Shown here piece by piece: positions 1 to 8,729 of a stretch of 64,000 nt of DNA. Under the pieces are notes generated by a model. It ran no database searches, had not been told where the DNA came from, and saw nothing but the letters and a program-made list of their open reading frames with translations. Positions within the stretch are counted from its first letter, which is position 1. Each line of letters opens with the position of its first letter. The stretch covers positions 1 to 64,000 of the forward strand of contig NZ_BACI01000046.1 in assembly GCF_000225505.1 (NCBI RefSeq). Direction: 5' to 3'. Both the position numbers and the translations under genes were made by a program. The stretch is from Gordonia alkanivorans NBRC 16433 (GTDB lineage Bacteria > Actinomycetota > Actinomycetes > Mycobacteriales > Mycobacteriaceae).

Positions 1-2
1 TT

Positions 3-314
3 TGGGTGCGCTGGTGGGCCTGCGATCCACGGCCGAGTGGCGCAGTCGTGCGATACGGGCCGTCGGTCCGCACCATGGACGAACTGCTGGAGGTGGTGGC
101 GGCCGGCCAGGCCGTTTCCATCACCGGGCAGTTCGTGGCGCAGAGCTACCGGAACCCCGGCGTGGCCTTCGTCCCGGTCGACGACGTGCCCTCGTGCCCG
201 TTGTCCCTCTGCACCCGGAACTCCGACACGTCGTCCGTCATCACCGAGTTGCGCAGAGCTGTCGCGGCATCGACCCGGACCGAGGAGTCACGCACGCCTG
301 CACGGCATTCGTGA
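3..314 (+). CDS. LysR-family regulator, C-terminal fragment (runs in from the left edge)
   Basis: Only the last ~103 codons are in the window. The translation (VVAAGQAVSITGQFVAQSY, then GVAFVPVDDVPSCPLSL, then ITELRRA near the end) fits the final segment of a LysR-type effector-binding domain, where a 'VAAG.G' loop and a last helix close the fold. The reading frame is open to the left edge, so the start lies outside. The stop codon falls inside a perfect inverted repeat shared with the convergent paaK gene. The target genes cannot be told from this piece. A periplasmic-binding-like domain of another kind is possible but less likely. Confidence 0.6.
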   Translation, partial: WVRWWACDPRPSGAVVRYGPSVRTMDELLEVVAAGQAVSITGQFVAQSYRNPGVAFVPVDDVPSCPLSLCTRNSDTSSVITELRRAVAASTRTEESRTPARHS

Positions 315-320
315 CTCCTC
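282..320. terminator. Bidirectional hairpin terminator between LysR-type gene and paaK
   Basis: Perfect 11-bp inverted repeat GAGGAGTCACG (282-292) / CGTGACTCCTC (310-320) with a 17-nt loop, lying between two convergent genes and overlapping the stop codon of the first. There is no T-tract, as is common in actinomycetes. Confidence 0.7.
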
Positions 321-337
321 GCCCGGGAGCTGGTTAC

Positions 338-1654
338 TCAGCCCTGGGGACGGTTGTCCACGAGTCGCTTGGCCTTGCCCGTCGAGCGGAACAGGGCACC
401 GGATTCGACGACGTCCACCGCCACTGTGACGCCGATCCGGTCCTTGATCAGCGACTGCAGCTCGACGGCTGCCGTTCCGCGGTGGTCGCCGGAAACGTCA
501 TGGCGGCACTCGACTTTCACCGTCAACTGATCCATGCGTCCGGGCCGTTCCAGCACGCACTGGAACTGTGGGGCCAGCATCGGGACATTCAGGATGAGTT
601 CCTCGATCTGGGTGGGGAACAGATTCACCCCGCGCAGGATGATCATGTCGTCGGTCCGGCCGGTGACCTTCTGCATACGGCGCATGGAACGCGCGGTTCC
701 GGGGAGCAACCTGGTCAGATCTCGGGTACGGTACCGGATGATCGGCATCGCCTCCTTGGTGAGAGAGGTGAACACCAGCTCGCCCTCCTCCCCGTCGGGA
801 AGCACCTCACCGGTCATCGGATCGATGATCTCGGGATAGAAGTGATCTTCCCAGATATGCAGTCCGTCTTTGGTTTCCACACATTCCTGCGCAACCCCGG
901 GCCCCATCACCTCCGAGAGACCGTAGATGTCGACCGCGTCCATCCCGAGCTGCTGCTCGAGTTCGCTACGCATCTGTTCGGTCCACGGCTCGGCACCGAA
1001 GACTCCGGTGCGCAGCGAGGTCGTGGCCGGGTCGATTCCCCTGGCGAGCATCGCGTCGACGATCGTCAGCATGTACGACGGCGTCACCATGATCGCGTCC
1101 GGCCGGAAGTCCTCGATCAATTGGATCTGTCGTTCGGTCATCCCTCCCGACATGGGGATCACCGTGCAACCCAGACGTTCTGCGCCGTAGTGGGCGCCGA
1201 GACCGCCGGTGAACAGTCCATACCCGTATGCGACATGCACCTTGTCCCCCGGCCGCACGCCGCCTGCACGCAGGCTGCGGGCCACCAGGTCCGCCCAGGT
1301 GTCCAGGTCGCCGGCGGTGTACCCGACCACCGTCGGCCGGCCGGTGGTACCCGATGACGCGTGGATCCGCGATACCTGCTCGTGCGGTACCGCCAGCATT
1401 CCGAACGGATAGTTCTCCCGCAGATCGTTTTTCGCAGTCAAGGGAAACAGTCGCAGGTCGGACAGTTCCTGCAGGTCGTCGGGGCGCACACCTCGTGAGT
1501 CGAACGCCGCGCGGTAATGCGGGACCTTGTCGTAGGCGTGCTGCAACGACCACTTGAGCCGTGCGAGCTGAGTTGCCGCGATCTCGTCACGAGAGGCGAA
1601 CTCCAGGTTCGACTCGGGACGCTCCGCGGTGGGTCGAGAAAGGGTGCTGGTCAT
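338..1654 (-). CDS. paaK: Phenylacetate-CoA ligase
   Basis: 438-aa adenylate-forming enzyme that activates phenylacetate to phenylacetyl-CoA with ATP and CoA, the entry step of aerobic phenylacetate degradation. The P-loop-like SSGTTG motif is near residue 100, a YGLSEVMGPG motif follows in the middle, and the length matches PaaK (about 430-440). The start is the ATG at 1654 (MTSTLSRPTAERPE), 20 nt after the paaE stop; the frame stays open further upstream but runs into paaE. It is last in the minus-strand paaABCDEK set, so it should be co-transcribed with the epoxidase that uses its product. Confidence 0.95.
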   Translation of the reverse strand: MTSTLSRPTAERPESNLEFASRDEIAATQLARLKWSLQHAYDKVPHYRAAFDSRGVRPDDLQELSDLRLFPLTAKNDLRENYPFGMLAVPHEQVSRIHASSGTTGRPTVVGYTAGDLDTWADLVARSLRAGGVRPGDKVHVAYGYGLFTGGLGAHYGAERLGCTVIPMSGGMTERQIQLIEDFRPDAIMVTPSYMLTIVDAMLARGIDPATTSLRTGVFGAEPWTEQMRSELEQQLGMDAVDIYGLSEVMGPGVAQECVETKDGLHIWEDHFYPEIIDPMTGEVLPDGEEGELVFTSLTKEAMPIIRYRTRDLTRLLPGTARSMRRMQKVTGRTDDMIILRGVNLFPTQIEELILNVPMLAPQFQCVLERPGRMDQLTVKVECRHDVSGDHRGTAAVELQSLIKDRIGVTVAVDVVESGALFRSTGKAKRLVDNRPQG

Positions 1655-1674
1655 CGTCGTACTCCAGGATCGTG

Positions 1675-2769
1675 TCAGGCGTCGAAGTCGACAGTGACGC
1701 TGTCGCTGACAGGGAAAGTCTGGCAGGTGAGGACGAATCCGTCTGCCACCTCGGAATTTTCGAGAGCATAGTTGCGCCGCATGTCGACCTCGCCGAGGGT
1801 CACCATGGCCCGGCACGTTCCGCAAACTCCACCCTTGCACGCGAACGGCAGGTCCGAGCGCAACTGTTCGCCCGCGTCAAGGATCGATACCTCTCGCGAC
1901 AGTCGTCCGCTGACCGATCGGCCGTCGAGGACGATGGTGACATCGCTGCTCGGTCCGGTGACACCGGGCTCGCGGTGCGTCTCCTGCGGCGGCGGAACGT
2001 CGTCGACGTAGAACAGCTCGAAGTGGACCTGATCTCCCGCGACGCCCCTGACACTCAACGCATCTCGGGCATCGGTCACCATTCCGTAGGGTCCGCACAG
2101 CCAGAAGTGGTCGATGTCGGGAATCGGGACCAGGGTGTCCAGGATCGTGCGCAGTCGATCCGCATCGAGCCTGCCGCTGAACAGTTCCACCTCACGCGGT
2201 TCGCGGGACAGCACGTGGATAACTTCGAACCGTGCGCCGAACCGGTCCTTCAGGTCGGCGATCTCCTCGGCGAACATGACCGACCTCGTGCGCCGGTTGC
2301 CGTAGAGCAGGATCACCTGTGCGTCCGGGTTGTCCAGGACCGACGCGGCGATCGACAGCATCGGCGTGATCCCCGAACCCGCGGCGATGAGCACATGCCG
2401 ACCGCCTGCCGCAGCATCGGCGACGAACGACCCGGCCGGCGGCGCGACGTCGATGCGGTCGCCGGACCGCACGTCGCGCACCAGCCAGCTGGAGAAGAGT
2501 CCGTCGGCGACCTCGCGAACCCCGATCCGGGGCGCGGCACCGGTGGGCGCGCAGATCGAGTACGAGCGGCGATGCTCGACGCCGTCGACGAAGCGCCGCA
2601 GCGTGAGCGACTGTCCCGGACGGAAGTCATAGTCCGCGGCGAGGTCGGCGGGGACCTCGAAGCGGACAGCTACGGCATCGTCGCAGAGTTTCTCGACATC
2701 GGCCACGGTCAGGCTGTGGAACGACCTGGTGCGCGACGGTGAGACGACCGCCTCGGCGGTGCTGGTCAT
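1675..2769 (-). CDS. paaE: Phenylacetyl-CoA 1,2-epoxidase, reductase subunit PaaE
   Basis: 364-aa iron-sulfur flavoprotein that passes electrons from NAD(P)H to the PaaAC di-iron oxygenase. Domains in order: an FAD-binding barrel with RSYSIC (residues ~69-74), a nucleotide-binding domain with GSGITPMLS (~131) and CGPYGM, and a C-terminal plant-type [2Fe-2S] ferredoxin domain with the CKGGVCGTC cluster and a distal Cys in LTCQTFP. All cluster cysteines are present. It starts 1 nt after the paaD stop, showing tight operon coupling. Confidence 0.96.
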   Translation of the reverse strand: MTSTAEAVVSPSRTRSFHSLTVADVEKLCDDAVAVRFEVPADLAADYDFRPGQSLTLRRFVDGVEHRRSYSICAPTGAAPRIGVREVADGLFSSWLVRDVRSGDRIDVAPPAGSFVADAAAGGRHVLIAAGSGITPMLSIAASVLDNPDAQVILLYGNRRTRSVMFAEEIADLKDRFGARFEVIHVLSREPREVELFSGRLDADRLRTILDTLVPIPDIDHFWLCGPYGMVTDARDALSVRGVAGDQVHFELFYVDDVPPPQETHREPGVTGPSSDVTIVLDGRSVSGRLSREVSILDAGEQLRSDLPFACKGGVCGTCRAMVTLGEVDMRRNYALENSEVADGFVLTCQTFPVSDSVTVDFDA

Positions 2770-2770
2770 G

Positions 2771-3292
2771 TCAGATCTCCTTCACATGATCGAAGGGCTC
2801 CAGGCAACCGCGACAGCGGTACTGCGCCTTACACAGCGTCGCGCCGAACTCCGAGACGAGTTGGGTGTGAGGGGAACCACATCGGGGGCACGTCAGGGCC
2901 CGGGGGCGTGCGGTGAGGGTGAGCGGAATCGGTCCGCTCGGACGTGAGGTGACCGCGCCGGGAACCGAGTACCCGCTCTCGGCCAGCTTCTGCCGACCCT
3001 CCGGCGAGATCCAGTCGGTCGACCACGAGGGCTGCAGCTGTGTGCGCACCGCGACGCGTGAGAAACCCTCTTGCGCAAGGGTGTACTCGATGTCGTCGCG
3101 CATGGTCGCGATCGCGGGACAACCCGAGTAGGTCGGGGTGATCGTCACGACCACCGAACCGTCGTCGTCGATCTCCACGTCGCGCAGGACGCCGAGGTCC
3201 GCGAGAGTCAGCATCGGCATCTCCGGGTCGGTGACCGATGCGACGATCTCCCGCGCGGTCTCCGCGCCGGTCTCGCTCAGCGCTCCGGTCAT
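2771..3292 (-). CDS. paaD: Phenylacetyl-CoA epoxidase subunit PaaD (DUF59 + zinc ribbon)
   Basis: 173 aa. The N-terminal half is a DUF59/MIP18-type domain (TDPEMPMLTLADLGVL, then TPTYSGCPAIATM), thought to help mature metal centres of the epoxidase. The C-terminal end carries two CxxC pairs (CPRCGSP, CRGCLEPF) that form a zinc ribbon. The ATG at 3292 is chosen because it begins 2 nt after the paaC stop (3295). The reading frame stays open upstream inside paaC, but that part has no recognisable content. It lies in the order paaA-B-C-D-E, as in other actinobacteria. Confidence 0.93.
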   Translation of the reverse strand: MTGALSETGAETAREIVASVTDPEMPMLTLADLGVLRDVEIDDDGSVVVTITPTYSGCPAIATMRDDIEYTLAQEGFSRVAVRTQLQPSWSTDWISPEGRQKLAESGYSVPGAVTSRPSGPIPLTLTARPRALTCPRCGSPHTQLVSEFGATLCKAQYRCRGCLEPFDHVKEI

Positions 3293-3294
3293 GC

Positions 3295-4212
3295 TCACCA
3301 CACACCTTCGGGGTGTGCGCGGGCGACGCTCTGCATTTCGGCCAGCACCAGGCCCATCGCCTCGGTGTGCAGGCCGCGCCGCCCTTCGCGGCCCCCCACT
3401 GTGCCGACGGAACCGCCCGCGGGACGATCGAGTTCGGCGGCGTGCAGGACCCGATCGACGACCGCGTCGAACTCGTCCCGGACGGTCCGCGGGTCGACGC
3501 CCACCCCGGCTGAGGCCAGGGTGATCTCTTCGCCGGTCGGCCGGAAGAGTTCCTCGACGTATGGCCACACCCGCACGAGCGCTTCGCGGACACGACGCCG
3601 TGACTCGGCGGTGCCGCACGCGAGTGTGACCGTCCAGCGCGCCGCGTAGTCGCGGTGGTACGTAAGTTCTTTGACGCCCTTCTGCGCCACGGCAGCGAGC
3701 ACCGGGTCGCGGGACATGCGGAGCCGGTCGAAGATCGCCAACCGCCAGGTGGTGAACACCAGCAGGCGGACGATCGACACCGCGAAGTCCCCGTTGTCCA
3801 GTTCGACGAGCCGAACGTTGCGGAAGGCCGTTTCGTCACGGAAGAAGGCGAGCGCGTCCTCGACGGGCGCCGGGGAGGTCTCGGAGATGACCGGGACCAC
3901 CTTCGGGTCGGCGGCCGCGGCCCGTGCGAGTAGCAACCGGGCCTGGCCGAGGAGGTCGAGACCGATGTTCGCCAGTGCGACCTCTTCCTCGAGTTCAGGT
4001 GCGCGAGTGGCCCATTGCGTCAGCCGCTGCGAACTGATCAGTGCGTCGTCACCGAGCATCAGACAGTACTCCGCAAGTGTGCTCGGGTAGATGTCTGCAG
4101 GGACCGTGGTGTCCACGCCGGCGAGCGGGTCGTCGAAGCTGGTGCCGAAAGCCCACTGCCCGTGCGAGTCCTCGTCGACGAGGCCGTCGTAGGCGCTCTC
4201 GTGATCTGTCAT
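3295..4212 (-). CDS. paaC: Phenylacetyl-CoA epoxidase structural subunit PaaC
   Basis: 305-aa ferritin-like helical protein. PaaC pairs with the catalytic PaaA in the epoxidase core but does not hold the active di-iron site itself. Recognisable motifs are LMLGDDALI, NIGLDLLGQARLLL, FTTWRLAIFDRL and ELTYHRDYAARW. The ATG at 4212 (MTDHESAYDG) gives a normal length with a 13-nt gap after paaB. The N-terminus is slightly longer than in the E. coli protein (about 250 aa) because of an acidic leader of ~45 residues. Confidence 0.94.
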   Translation of the reverse strand: MTDHESAYDGLVDEDSHGQWAFGTSFDDPLAGVDTTVPADIYPSTLAEYCLMLGDDALISSQRLTQWATRAPELEEEVALANIGLDLLGQARLLLARAAAADPKVVPVISETSPAPVEDALAFFRDETAFRNVRLVELDNGDFAVSIVRLLVFTTWRLAIFDRLRMSRDPVLAAVAQKGVKELTYHRDYAARWTVTLACGTAESRRRVREALVRVWPYVEELFRPTGEEITLASAGVGVDPRTVRDEFDAVVDRVLHAAELDRPAGGSVGTVGGREGRRGLHTEAMGLVLAEMQSVARAHPEGVW

Positions 4213-4225
4213 CTGTCCTGCAACC

Positions 4226-4555
4226 TCACATGTGGGGGACGTTGTCGGGGATCTCGTAGAACGTCGGATGCCGGTAGACCTTGTCACCGCTGGGGTCGAA
4301 GAACGGGTCCTTCTCCGACGGACTCGACGCCACCACCGCGGTCGAGGGCACCACCCAGATGCTCACTCCCTCATTGCGGCGTGTGTAGACATCGCGTGCA
4401 TGCCGCAACGCCATCTCGCCGTCTGCGGCGTGCAGCGAGCCGACGTGCACGTGGTTCAGTCCGCGCTTGCCTCGCAGGAACACCTCGTACAGCGGCCAGT
4501 CCGCCCTCACCATGCGGTCCCTCGTCGTGTGGTCCCTCGTCGTGTGGTCTTTCAC
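4226..4555 (-). CDS. paaB: Phenylacetyl-CoA epoxidase subunit PaaB, GTG start
   Basis: 109-aa small subunit that bridges the PaaAC cores. The diagnostic stretch is [20 protein letters not shown] followed by [11 protein letters not shown] and IWVVPS. The start is GTG at 4555: a strong Shine-Dalgarno AGGAGGA (complement of 4562-4568) sits 6 nt upstream, and the GTG overlaps the paaA TGA as GTGA. The internal ATG at 4513 has no ribosome binding site. Starting at GTG adds a short N-terminal tail [14 protein letters not shown] encoded by a 15-bp tandem repeat, which other PaaB proteins would not be expected to share. Confidence 0.94.
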   Translation of the reverse strand: MKDHTTRDHTTRDRMVRADWPLYEVFLRGKRGLNHVHVGSLHAADGEMALRHARDVYTRRNEGVSIWVVPSTAVVASSPSEKDPFFDPSGDKVYRHPTFYEIPDNVPHM

Positions 4556-4561
4556 CGTGTG
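4517..4561. repeat. 15-bp tandem repeat in the paaB start region
   Basis: Two identical copies of gtccctcgtcgtgtg (4517-4531, 4532-4546) and a third diverged copy (4547-4561). On the minus strand it encodes [10 protein letters not shown] at the N-terminus of PaaB; the outermost copy overlaps the start codon. Confidence 0.9.
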
Positions 4562-5511
4562 TCCTCCTGTCCACGTGCGGCGAAGGCCATGGCGGCCTCG
4601 CGCACCCATGCGCCGTTCTCGTGTGCGGCTCGGCGATTGGCGAGGCGCTCGGCGTTCGCCGCGCCGTTGCCCTTGATGACCTCGGTGAACTCACTCCAGT
4701 CCGGTTCACCGAAGTCGTAGGCTCCGCGGTCGGGATTCCAGATGAGGTCCGGGTCGGGAAAGGTCACGCCGAGCGCCTCGGCCTGCGGCACGCTCATGTC
4801 GACGAACCGCTGGCGCAGTTCATCGTTGGTGTGTCGCTTGATCCGCCACTTCATCGACTGCTCGGTGTTCGGCGATCGGTCGTCGGGCGGGCCGAACATC
4901 ATCAGCGCGGGCCACCACCAGCGATCCACCGACTCCTGGACCATCGCGCGCTGCGCATCGGTCCCGCGCATCATGGTCGAGAGCAGTTCGTAACCCTGCC
5001 GCTGATGGAAGGACTCCTCCTTGCACACCCGGATCATGGCGCGCGCGTACGGGCCGAAGGAGCTGCGGCACAACGGAACCTGATTGCAGATGGCGGCTCC
5101 GTCGACCAGCCACCCGATGGTGCCGACGTCGGCAAAGGTGAGGGTTGGATAGTTGAAGATCGACGAGTACTTCTGCTTGCCCTCGATCAGCTTCTCGGTG
5201 AGGTCGGCCCGCTCGACACCCAGCGTCTCGGCGGCCGAGTACAGGTAGAGGCCGTGACCGGCTTCGTCCTGGACTTTCGCCATGAGGATCGCTTTGCGCC
5301 GCAGAGACGGCGCCCGGGTGAGCCAGTTGCCCTCGGGCTGCATGCCGATGATCTCCGAATGCGCGTGCTGGGCGATCTGGCGAACCAGGGTCTTGCGGTA
5401 GCCATCGGGCATCCAGTCCCGCGGCTCGATCCTCAGGTCGTCCGCCACCGTCCGGTCGAACTCGTCAAGGCGAGCGGAATCGTCGTAGGTTATGGCTTTT
5501 GACGTGGTCAT
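4552..5511 (-). CDS. paaA: Phenylacetyl-CoA 1,2-epoxidase catalytic subunit PaaA
   Basis: 319-aa di-iron oxygenase that epoxidises the aromatic ring of phenylacetyl-CoA. The ferritin-like four-helix core shows the metal-binding helices with [17 protein letters not shown] (E..H) and [11 protein letters not shown] (E..H). The length matches PaaA from other bacteria (309-330 aa). It is the first gene of the paaABCDEK run; the 76 nt upstream hold a TetR-type palindrome (5529-5544). Its stop overlaps the paaB start. Confidence 0.97.
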   Translation of the reverse strand: MTTSKAITYDDSARLDEFDRTVADDLRIEPRDWMPDGYRKTLVRQIAQHAHSEIIGMQPEGNWLTRAPSLRRKAILMAKVQDEAGHGLYLYSAAETLGVERADLTEKLIEGKQKYSSIFNYPTLTFADVGTIGWLVDGAAICNQVPLCRSSFGPYARAMIRVCKEESFHQRQGYELLSTMMRGTDAQRAMVQESVDRWWWPALMMFGPPDDRSPNTEQSMKWRIKRHTNDELRQRFVDMSVPQAEALGVTFPDPDLIWNPDRGAYDFGEPDWSEFTEVIKGNGAANAERLANRRAAHENGAWVREAAMAFAARGQEDTR

Positions 5512-5528
5512 TCACTCTGCTTTCAAAA

Positions 5529-5544
5529 CCGACTGTTCAGTCGG
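5529..5544. promoter_or_regulatory. PaaR-type operator upstream of paaA
   Basis: CCGACTG-TT-CAGTCGG: perfect 7-bp arms with a 2-bp centre, in the paaG-paaA gap, 17-32 nt upstream of the paaA ATG. It shares the ACCGACYG half-site with the elements at 7986-8003 and 8730-8747. Confidence 0.75.
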
Positions 5545-5587
5545 GATTAGTGTGTATGGCAGTGAGCCGGGCACAACCGATCCGGTC

Positions 5588-6367
5588 TCAGGACCCGATG
5601 AAGACCGGCTTATCCTTGGCGACGAACGCCGACACGGCGGCTCGATGATCGGCGCCGGCGCCCAGCCTGACCTGCGCGTCGAGCTCACGATCGAGTGCGG
5701 CGTCGAGGCCGTCGGCCGATGCGGCCACGAGCGATTTGATCTCGCGGTAGGCCGCGGTCGGGCCCTCCGACAGGGCACGGGCGATCTCCCGAGCGACGTC
5801 GACGACGTCCTCGTCGTCGACGACCCGGTGGACCAGACCCCAGTCCAACGCCTGTTGCGCACCGATCTTCTCGCCGAGGAGCAGCAGAGCGCGGGCGCGG
5901 TCGGCACCGAGACGCTGCACCAGCGAGTAACTGAGGCCAGAATCGCTCGCGAGGGCGATGCCGCTGAACGCGGTCGCGAACGAGGTCTTGCCGCCAGCGA
6001 TACGGATGTCGGTGGCCAGCGCCAGACCCCAGCCCGCGCCCACGCACGCACCGGGAATCGCTGACACCACCGGCACCCGCAGCGCCGCCAGGGCACGCAC
6101 CAGCGGGTTGTAGTGCTCGGCCACCGTGTTCATCGCGGTCGCCGGGTCTGACTCGAGCGCGATGAGATGTTCAGCGAGATCCTGTCCGACACAGAAGTTC
6201 CTCCCCTCCGCGGTGAGGAGGACTGCCCGGACGGACGAGTCGTCAGCCGCCGCGGCCACCGCGTCCAGGAAGGCGACCTTGGTCGCGGCATCCAGTGCGT
6301 TGTTCGCCTGCGCGCGAGCCAGGGTCAGGGTCGCGAGCCCGTCGGCGATGTCGATGGTCACGGTCAT
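5588..6367 (-). CDS. paaG: PaaG: ring-1,2-epoxyphenylacetyl-CoA isomerase (oxepin-CoA forming)
   Basis: 259-aa crotonase-fold enzyme. Within the phenylacetate route PaaG converts the epoxide to oxepin-CoA. Features that favour PaaG over PaaF are FCVGQDLAEH, the HYNPLVRALAAL helix, the Asp in SDSGLSYSL and the C-terminal SAFVAKDKPVF, all of which resemble E. coli PaaG. The ATG at 6367 overlaps the upstream paaH stop as ATGA, so translation is coupled. The assignment between PaaG and PaaF is by motif comparison from memory. Confidence 0.85.
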   Translation of the reverse strand: MTVTIDIADGLATLTLARAQANNALDAATKVAFLDAVAAAADDSSVRAVLLTAEGRNFCVGQDLAEHLIALESDPATAMNTVAEHYNPLVRALAALRVPVVSAIPGACVGAGWGLALATDIRIAGGKTSFATAFSGIALASDSGLSYSLVQRLGADRARALLLLGEKIGAQQALDWGLVHRVVDDEDVVDVAREIARALSEGPTAAYREIKSLVAASADGLDAALDRELDAQVRLGAGADHRAAVSAFVAKDKPVFIGS

Positions 6368-7227
6368 GATGTCGAGCCTTCCCACTCGTGGAACCCGCGG
6401 CCGGACTTACGTCCGAGGTGGCCGCGGGCGACTTTGTCACGCAACAACTGTGGCGGCGAGAATCGACCACCCAAGGTGCCTTCGAGGTGTTCGGCGATGG
6501 CCAGACGCACGTCGAGACCGACGAGGTCGGTGGAACGCAACGGGCCCATCGGATGCCGATATCCCAGTTCCATCGCGCGGTCGATCGACTCGGCGTCCGC
6601 GATGCCGTCCTCCAGCATCCGAATTGCCTCGAGCCCCAGGCAAACCCCCAGCCGGCTCGTGGCGAAGCCTGGCGAATCATTCACCAGGACCTCTGATTTC
6701 CCGAGCATGGCCACCCATCGGCGGACCACGTCCACGGCAGACGTCGAGGTCGTCGGCGACCGTACGATCTCCACCAGGGACGAGGCCGGCACGGGGTTGA
6801 AGAAGTGCATACCGACGAATCGGCTTGGATCGGTGAGTGCGGCGCCCAGTTCGGCGATGGAGATGGAACTCGTGTTGGAGGCGATGACAGTCCGCGTCCC
6901 CACCGCAACCTCGACGGCCGTCAGGACGGCGACTTTGAGGGCCGGCACCTCGGGGACCGCCTCCACCACGAGGTCGGTGTCCCTGGCCAGGTCGTGAACC
7001 GCGGCGGCCGTGGACACCCGGCCCGCCACCTCGTCGACGTCTCGACCGTCGAGCTTGTCACGCTCGTCTGCACGACGCAGCCCGGCCACGACGCGGTCCA
7101 GTGCGGCCTGCCGGTCGGCGGTCTCGACGAGGGTCACTGCCGACCCGAGCGTCGCGAACACCTGCGCGATCCCCGCACCCATACGGCCACCGCCCACCAC
7201 TCCGACGCGTGCGGGAATCTCGGTCAT
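6364..7227 (-). CDS. paaH: 3-hydroxyacyl-CoA (3-hydroxyadipyl-CoA) dehydrogenase PaaH
   Basis: 287-aa NAD-dependent dehydrogenase that oxidises 3-hydroxyadipyl-CoA late in the pathway. The N-terminal Rossmann motif is GVVGGGRMGAGIAQVF (residues ~10-25), followed by VIASNTSSISI and GMHFFNPVP, the hallmark of the family. The C-terminal helical domain includes GYRHPMGPLRSTDLVGLD. The ATG at 7227 overlaps the paaF stop (ATGA) and its own stop overlaps the paaG start, so paaF-H-G are translationally coupled. Confidence 0.93.
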   Translation of the reverse strand: MTEIPARVGVVGGGRMGAGIAQVFATLGSAVTLVETADRQAALDRVVAGLRRADERDKLDGRDVDEVAGRVSTAAAVHDLARDTDLVVEAVPEVPALKVAVLTAVEVAVGTRTVIASNTSSISIAELGAALTDPSRFVGMHFFNPVPASSLVEIVRSPTTSTSAVDVVRRWVAMLGKSEVLVNDSPGFATSRLGVCLGLEAIRMLEDGIADAESIDRAMELGYRHPMGPLRSTDLVGLDVRLAIAEHLEGTLGGRFSPPQLLRDKVARGHLGRKSGRGFHEWEGSTS

Positions 7228-7955
7228 CGTTTCCTCTCCAGGAAGGCGGTCATCCGCTCCTGCTTGTCCTCGGTCTCGAAAAGAACCGCCTGCGCGATGT
7301 CGTCGGCCCATGAATGCGTCCCCGCCGCATCGAGAATGGTCTTGGTCAGCCTCAGCGCCAGCGACGACTGCCGAACGATCCGGTCGATGAGCCGGTGCGC
7401 GGCGGCAACGTGATCATCGGCGATCTCCGCAACGAGCCCGACCTCCCGCGCGGCCACCGCGTCGAGAGTGAGCCCGCCGAGGAGCACCTGCTTGGCCACC
7501 GACATGCCGACCAGGGCCGGCAGCCGGTAGCTCGCCCCCGCGGCCGCGAGGATGCCGAGCCCGGGCTCGGGGTTGCCGAACACCGCGGTCGACGTGGCGA
7601 TCCGGATGTCACAGGCGTAGGACAGCTCCGCGCCCCCACCGAGGGCGCGGCCGCTCACCGCGGCGACCGTAGGCAGCGGCAGCGATGCGACGCGATCGAA
7701 CAGCGACCGGTTGATACCGGCCAGGGCGTCCTCGCGGCGACGGTCGCGGAGTTCGGCGATGTCGGCGCCGCCGGCGAAGTCGTCACCGCGGCCCATCAGC
7801 ACGAGCGGCTTGGGGTCACGCTCGATCCGGGCGCACGCGTCGTGCAGTTCGGCGACCATCGCGGCATTGATGGCGTTGCGTCGAGCGGGCCGGTCAAGCG
7901 TCACGACGAATCGGTCATCGCGCTCCTCGACCTCGACGGTGTGCGCATCGGGCAT
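7224..7955 (-). CDS. paaF: Enoyl-CoA hydratase, PaaF-type
   Basis: 243-aa crotonase-fold protein, the likely 2,3-dehydroadipyl-CoA hydratase. It has the oxyanion-hole segments FAGGADIAELR and GRALGGGAELSYACD, and the Glu in GNPEPGLGIL used by hydratases (absent from the PaaG neighbour, which has Asp at the isomerase position). The ATG at 7955 is chosen; the frame stays open upstream but has no coding signal there. It is the first gene of the paaF-H-G operon and diverges from paaR across a 104-bp gap holding an operator-like palindrome. Confidence 0.88.
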   Translation of the reverse strand: MPDAHTVEVEERDDRFVVTLDRPARRNAINAAMVAELHDACARIERDPKPLVLMGRGDDFAGGADIAELRDRRREDALAGINRSLFDRVASLPLPTVAAVSGRALGGGAELSYACDIRIATSTAVFGNPEPGLGILAAAGASYRLPALVGMSVAKQVLLGGLTLDAVAAREVGLVAEIADDHVAAAHRLIDRIVRQSSLALRLTKTILDAAGTHSWADDIAQAVLFETEDKQERMTAFLERKR

Positions 7956-7985
7956 CTGGACTCCTTCCGTGGTGTCGCAACAGTA

Positions 7986-8003
7986 ACCAACCTTTCGGTC
8001 GGT
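7986..8003. promoter_or_regulatory. PaaR-type operator between paaF and paaR
   Basis: ACCAACCTTTCGGTCGGT, an imperfect 18-bp palindrome (right half TCGGTCGGT). It lies between the divergent paaF and paaR genes, so one protein could control both. Confidence 0.65.
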
Positions 8004-8059
8004 AATCAATACCCCGACGCTCGCCCGGCTGACCGATGCATGCGGGACGAGATGACAAG

Positions 8060-8680
8060 ATGATCGACATGGCCAGCACTCGCGCCCCCCGCAAGACCGG
8101 TCGGCCGGGCCGACCCGGGTACGACCTCGACTCACTCCTCGCGGTGGCGGTCAAGGTGTTCAACGACAAGGGCTACGACGGCACCAGCATGGACGCCCTT
8201 GCGGAGCGCCTCGGCATCAGCAAGTCCTCGATCTACCACCACGTGGCAGGAAAGGAAGAACTCCTGGAGTTGGCGTTGAACCGCGCCCTCAACGCGTTGT
8301 TCGCTGTCACCGTCGAGGCCCGCGCGACCGAGGGTCGCTACATCGACCGGCTGGAATACCTGGTCAGACGCAGTGTCGACATTCTGGTGGCCGAGCTCCC
8401 GTACGTCACCCTGCTGTTGCGGGTTCGCGGCAACTCCGCGGTCGAACGCCGCGCGATGGCCCGCCGGCGCGAGTTCGACGCATTCGTCTCCGAGCTCGTC
8501 TCGGCGGCAGCCGACGAAGGCGACCTCAACCCCGAGATCGACCCCGCACTGGTCGCGCGCCTGCTCTTCGGCACCGTGAACTCACTCATCGAGTGGTACC
8601 GCCCCCGGTCCGGCGGCTCGGCCACCGAGCTCGGCGATGCCGTCGTCGCACTGACCTTCGACGGCCTCCGTCGTAGCTGA
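8060..8680 (+). CDS. paaR: TetR-family regulator of phenylacetate catabolism (PaaR-like)
   Basis: 206-aa TetR protein. The HTH is in residues ~25-65 with TSMDALAERLGISKSSIYHH; the basic Arg/Pro-rich leader (RAPRKTGRPGRPG) precedes it. The C-terminal domain is helical with no known ligand motif, but the setting inside the paa cluster suggests phenylacetyl-CoA as the inducer, as for other PaaR proteins. The start is ATG 8060 with a weak GACGAG 8 nt upstream; ATG 8069 (MASTRAP) is equally possible. It is expected to bind the palindromes at 5529, 7986 and 8730. Confidence 0.88.
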   Translation: MIDMASTRAPRKTGRPGRPGYDLDSLLAVAVKVFNDKGYDGTSMDALAERLGISKSSIYHHVAGKEELLELALNRALNALFAVTVEARATEGRYIDRLEYLVRRSVDILVAELPYVTLLLRVRGNSAVERRAMARRREFDAFVSELVSAAADEGDLNPEIDPALVARLLFGTVNSLIEWYRPRSGGSATELGDAVVALTFDGLRRS

Positions 8681-8729
8681 CGCCCACACCCCCTCTTGAC
8701 AACTCGTCATCCTCCCGGTGAAGGTAATA

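Noticed and set aside
2829-3839. 336-codon minus-strand frame over paaC/paaD
   Set aside because: Frame-shifted shadow of paaC and paaD, both of which have full family motifs in their own frames.
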